NCBI RefSeq assembly: GCF_003668995.1
Contig: NZ_CP033068.1
Location: 4,030,001 to 4,094,000 of the forward strand
DNA length: 64,000 bases
DNA from: Flavobacterium sp. 140616W15
GTDB taxonomy: Bacteria; Bacteroidota; Bacteroidia; Flavobacteriales; Flavobacteriaceae
Reading direction: 5' to 3'
Each line of letters starts with the position of its first letter. Positions within the stretch are counted from its first letter, which is position 1. The notes below the pieces were generated by a model that saw only the letters and a program-made list of their open reading frames with translations, had not been told where the DNA came from and did not search any database. A program made the position numbers and the translations under genes. This document shows positions 63,473-64,000 of this stretch, piece by piece.

Positions 63473-63615
63473 AATTTATAAAATTATTTTGTTATTTATT
63501 GTTTTGTAACGCATTGAAGTTATAAATCCCGATAATCAGAATCTTTATTTCAAGTTGTTGGTTTCCTTTTTAAACAAGTATTATATTTACAGTCACAAAA
63601 GTATAAAATATCCTT

Positions 63616-64000
63616 ATGATAACAAGTGTTTTTAAAAATCTACACCATTAAATTATTCATTGGTTGTAATTTTGATGCTGGTTTTCTTTTTCATCTTTCA
63701 ATTTCAAGATATTTCTTGGACTAAATCGCTTATTTCAATTTCAGAAAAAATAAGTTTATTGATCGTTGTATTAGGATCGATGTTGATAACAAATTTTGTT
63801 GTCAAGAAGAACGGACTTAGCAAAGACAATGGTTACACGATATTTTTTTATTTATTGTTAACTTTATTTTTCCCTTCTGCATTTAATAATCCGAACATTT
63901 TACTAGCTAATTTCTTTGTTTTATTGGCTCTTCGTAGATTGTTGTCATTGCAATCTCTTAAAGCATCAAAAGAAAAGATATTCGATGCTTCATTATGGAT
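63616..64000 (+). pseudogene. DUF6427-like gene, frameshifted near its start and cut by the window end
   Basis: From ATG 63616 the frame reads MITSVFKNLHH then TAA. Adding one base near 63647 continues smoothly: NYSLVVILMLVFFFIFQFQD and hydrophobic segments, open to the last base. A missing C in CACCCATTA would explain it. It resembles DUF6427 membrane proteins. It may be a real frameshift, an assembly error, or a gene using a later start (ATG 63673). Confidence 0.55.

Overview
The window is AT-rich chromosomal DNA from a member of the Bacteroidota, most likely a Flavobacterium. The evidence is the recurrent TAnnTTTG promoter element, weak Shine-Dalgarno sites, and a core gene set typical of Flavobacteriaceae: MnmG/YbeY/DUF4175, GltX, a YtxH/holin-like/DUF6327-like trio, RNase R, DUF2007, RpiB, Tex, TatA, a bacterial GH3 protein, PurD, and DUF6341/DUF6427-like proteins. 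No database search was run; all family names come from reading the translations.

Region 1 (about 0.66-22.9 kb) is a contractile phage-tail-like element (R-type tailocin). It has an S24/LexA-type repressor facing a divergent operon, then a DUF2586-like sheath, tube, tail-assembly chaperone, and a tape-measure-position protein that ends in a JAMM-like putative toxin domain with an immunity-like gene beside it. These are followed by an M15 endolysin, a lipoprotein and another lysis-type gene, baseplate genes (gp25-like, LysM/gpX-like, gpJ-like, possible gpI-like), a collar/FnIII fibre ending in a split Hint (intein-like) domain, a holin, and a fibre locus with three genes sharing the same N-terminal anchor among decayed fragments. 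No capsid, portal, terminase, integrase or replication gene is visible. Four promoters in the element share one architecture: a 15-bp direct repeat, TTG (three of four), then TAnnTTT(G/A), with near-invariant spacing. This looks like a class-I activator regulon behind the repressor; a 59-aa HTH-like protein is a candidate activator.

Region 2 (23-47.3 kb) is mostly leftward core genes: a PIF1-like helicase, an OmpH/Skp-like lipoprotein, a methyltransferase with a decayed tandem duplication of its 3' end, a GNAT, MnmG, YbeY, DUF4175, GltX, SPFH, the YtxH operon, GlnS, FolB, tRNA-Cys, LysE, a GIN-domain protein and RNase R. Six parS-like palindromes surround mnmG.

Region 3 (47.6-50 kb) is an AT-rich gap and a roughly 194-bp tandem repeat array. 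Gene orientation switches here from mainly leftward to mainly rightward, so with the parS cluster it is a candidate chromosomal origin region.

Region 4 (50-64 kb) is mostly rightward: Tex, a truncated M23-like membrane protein, GH3, a DUF6909-like protein, a UDP-glucuronate decarboxylase/sugar transferase/glycosyltransferase cluster, an ORF6N protein, a CapK-like ligase, PurD, a DUF6341-like protein and a frameshifted DUF6427-like gene running off the end.
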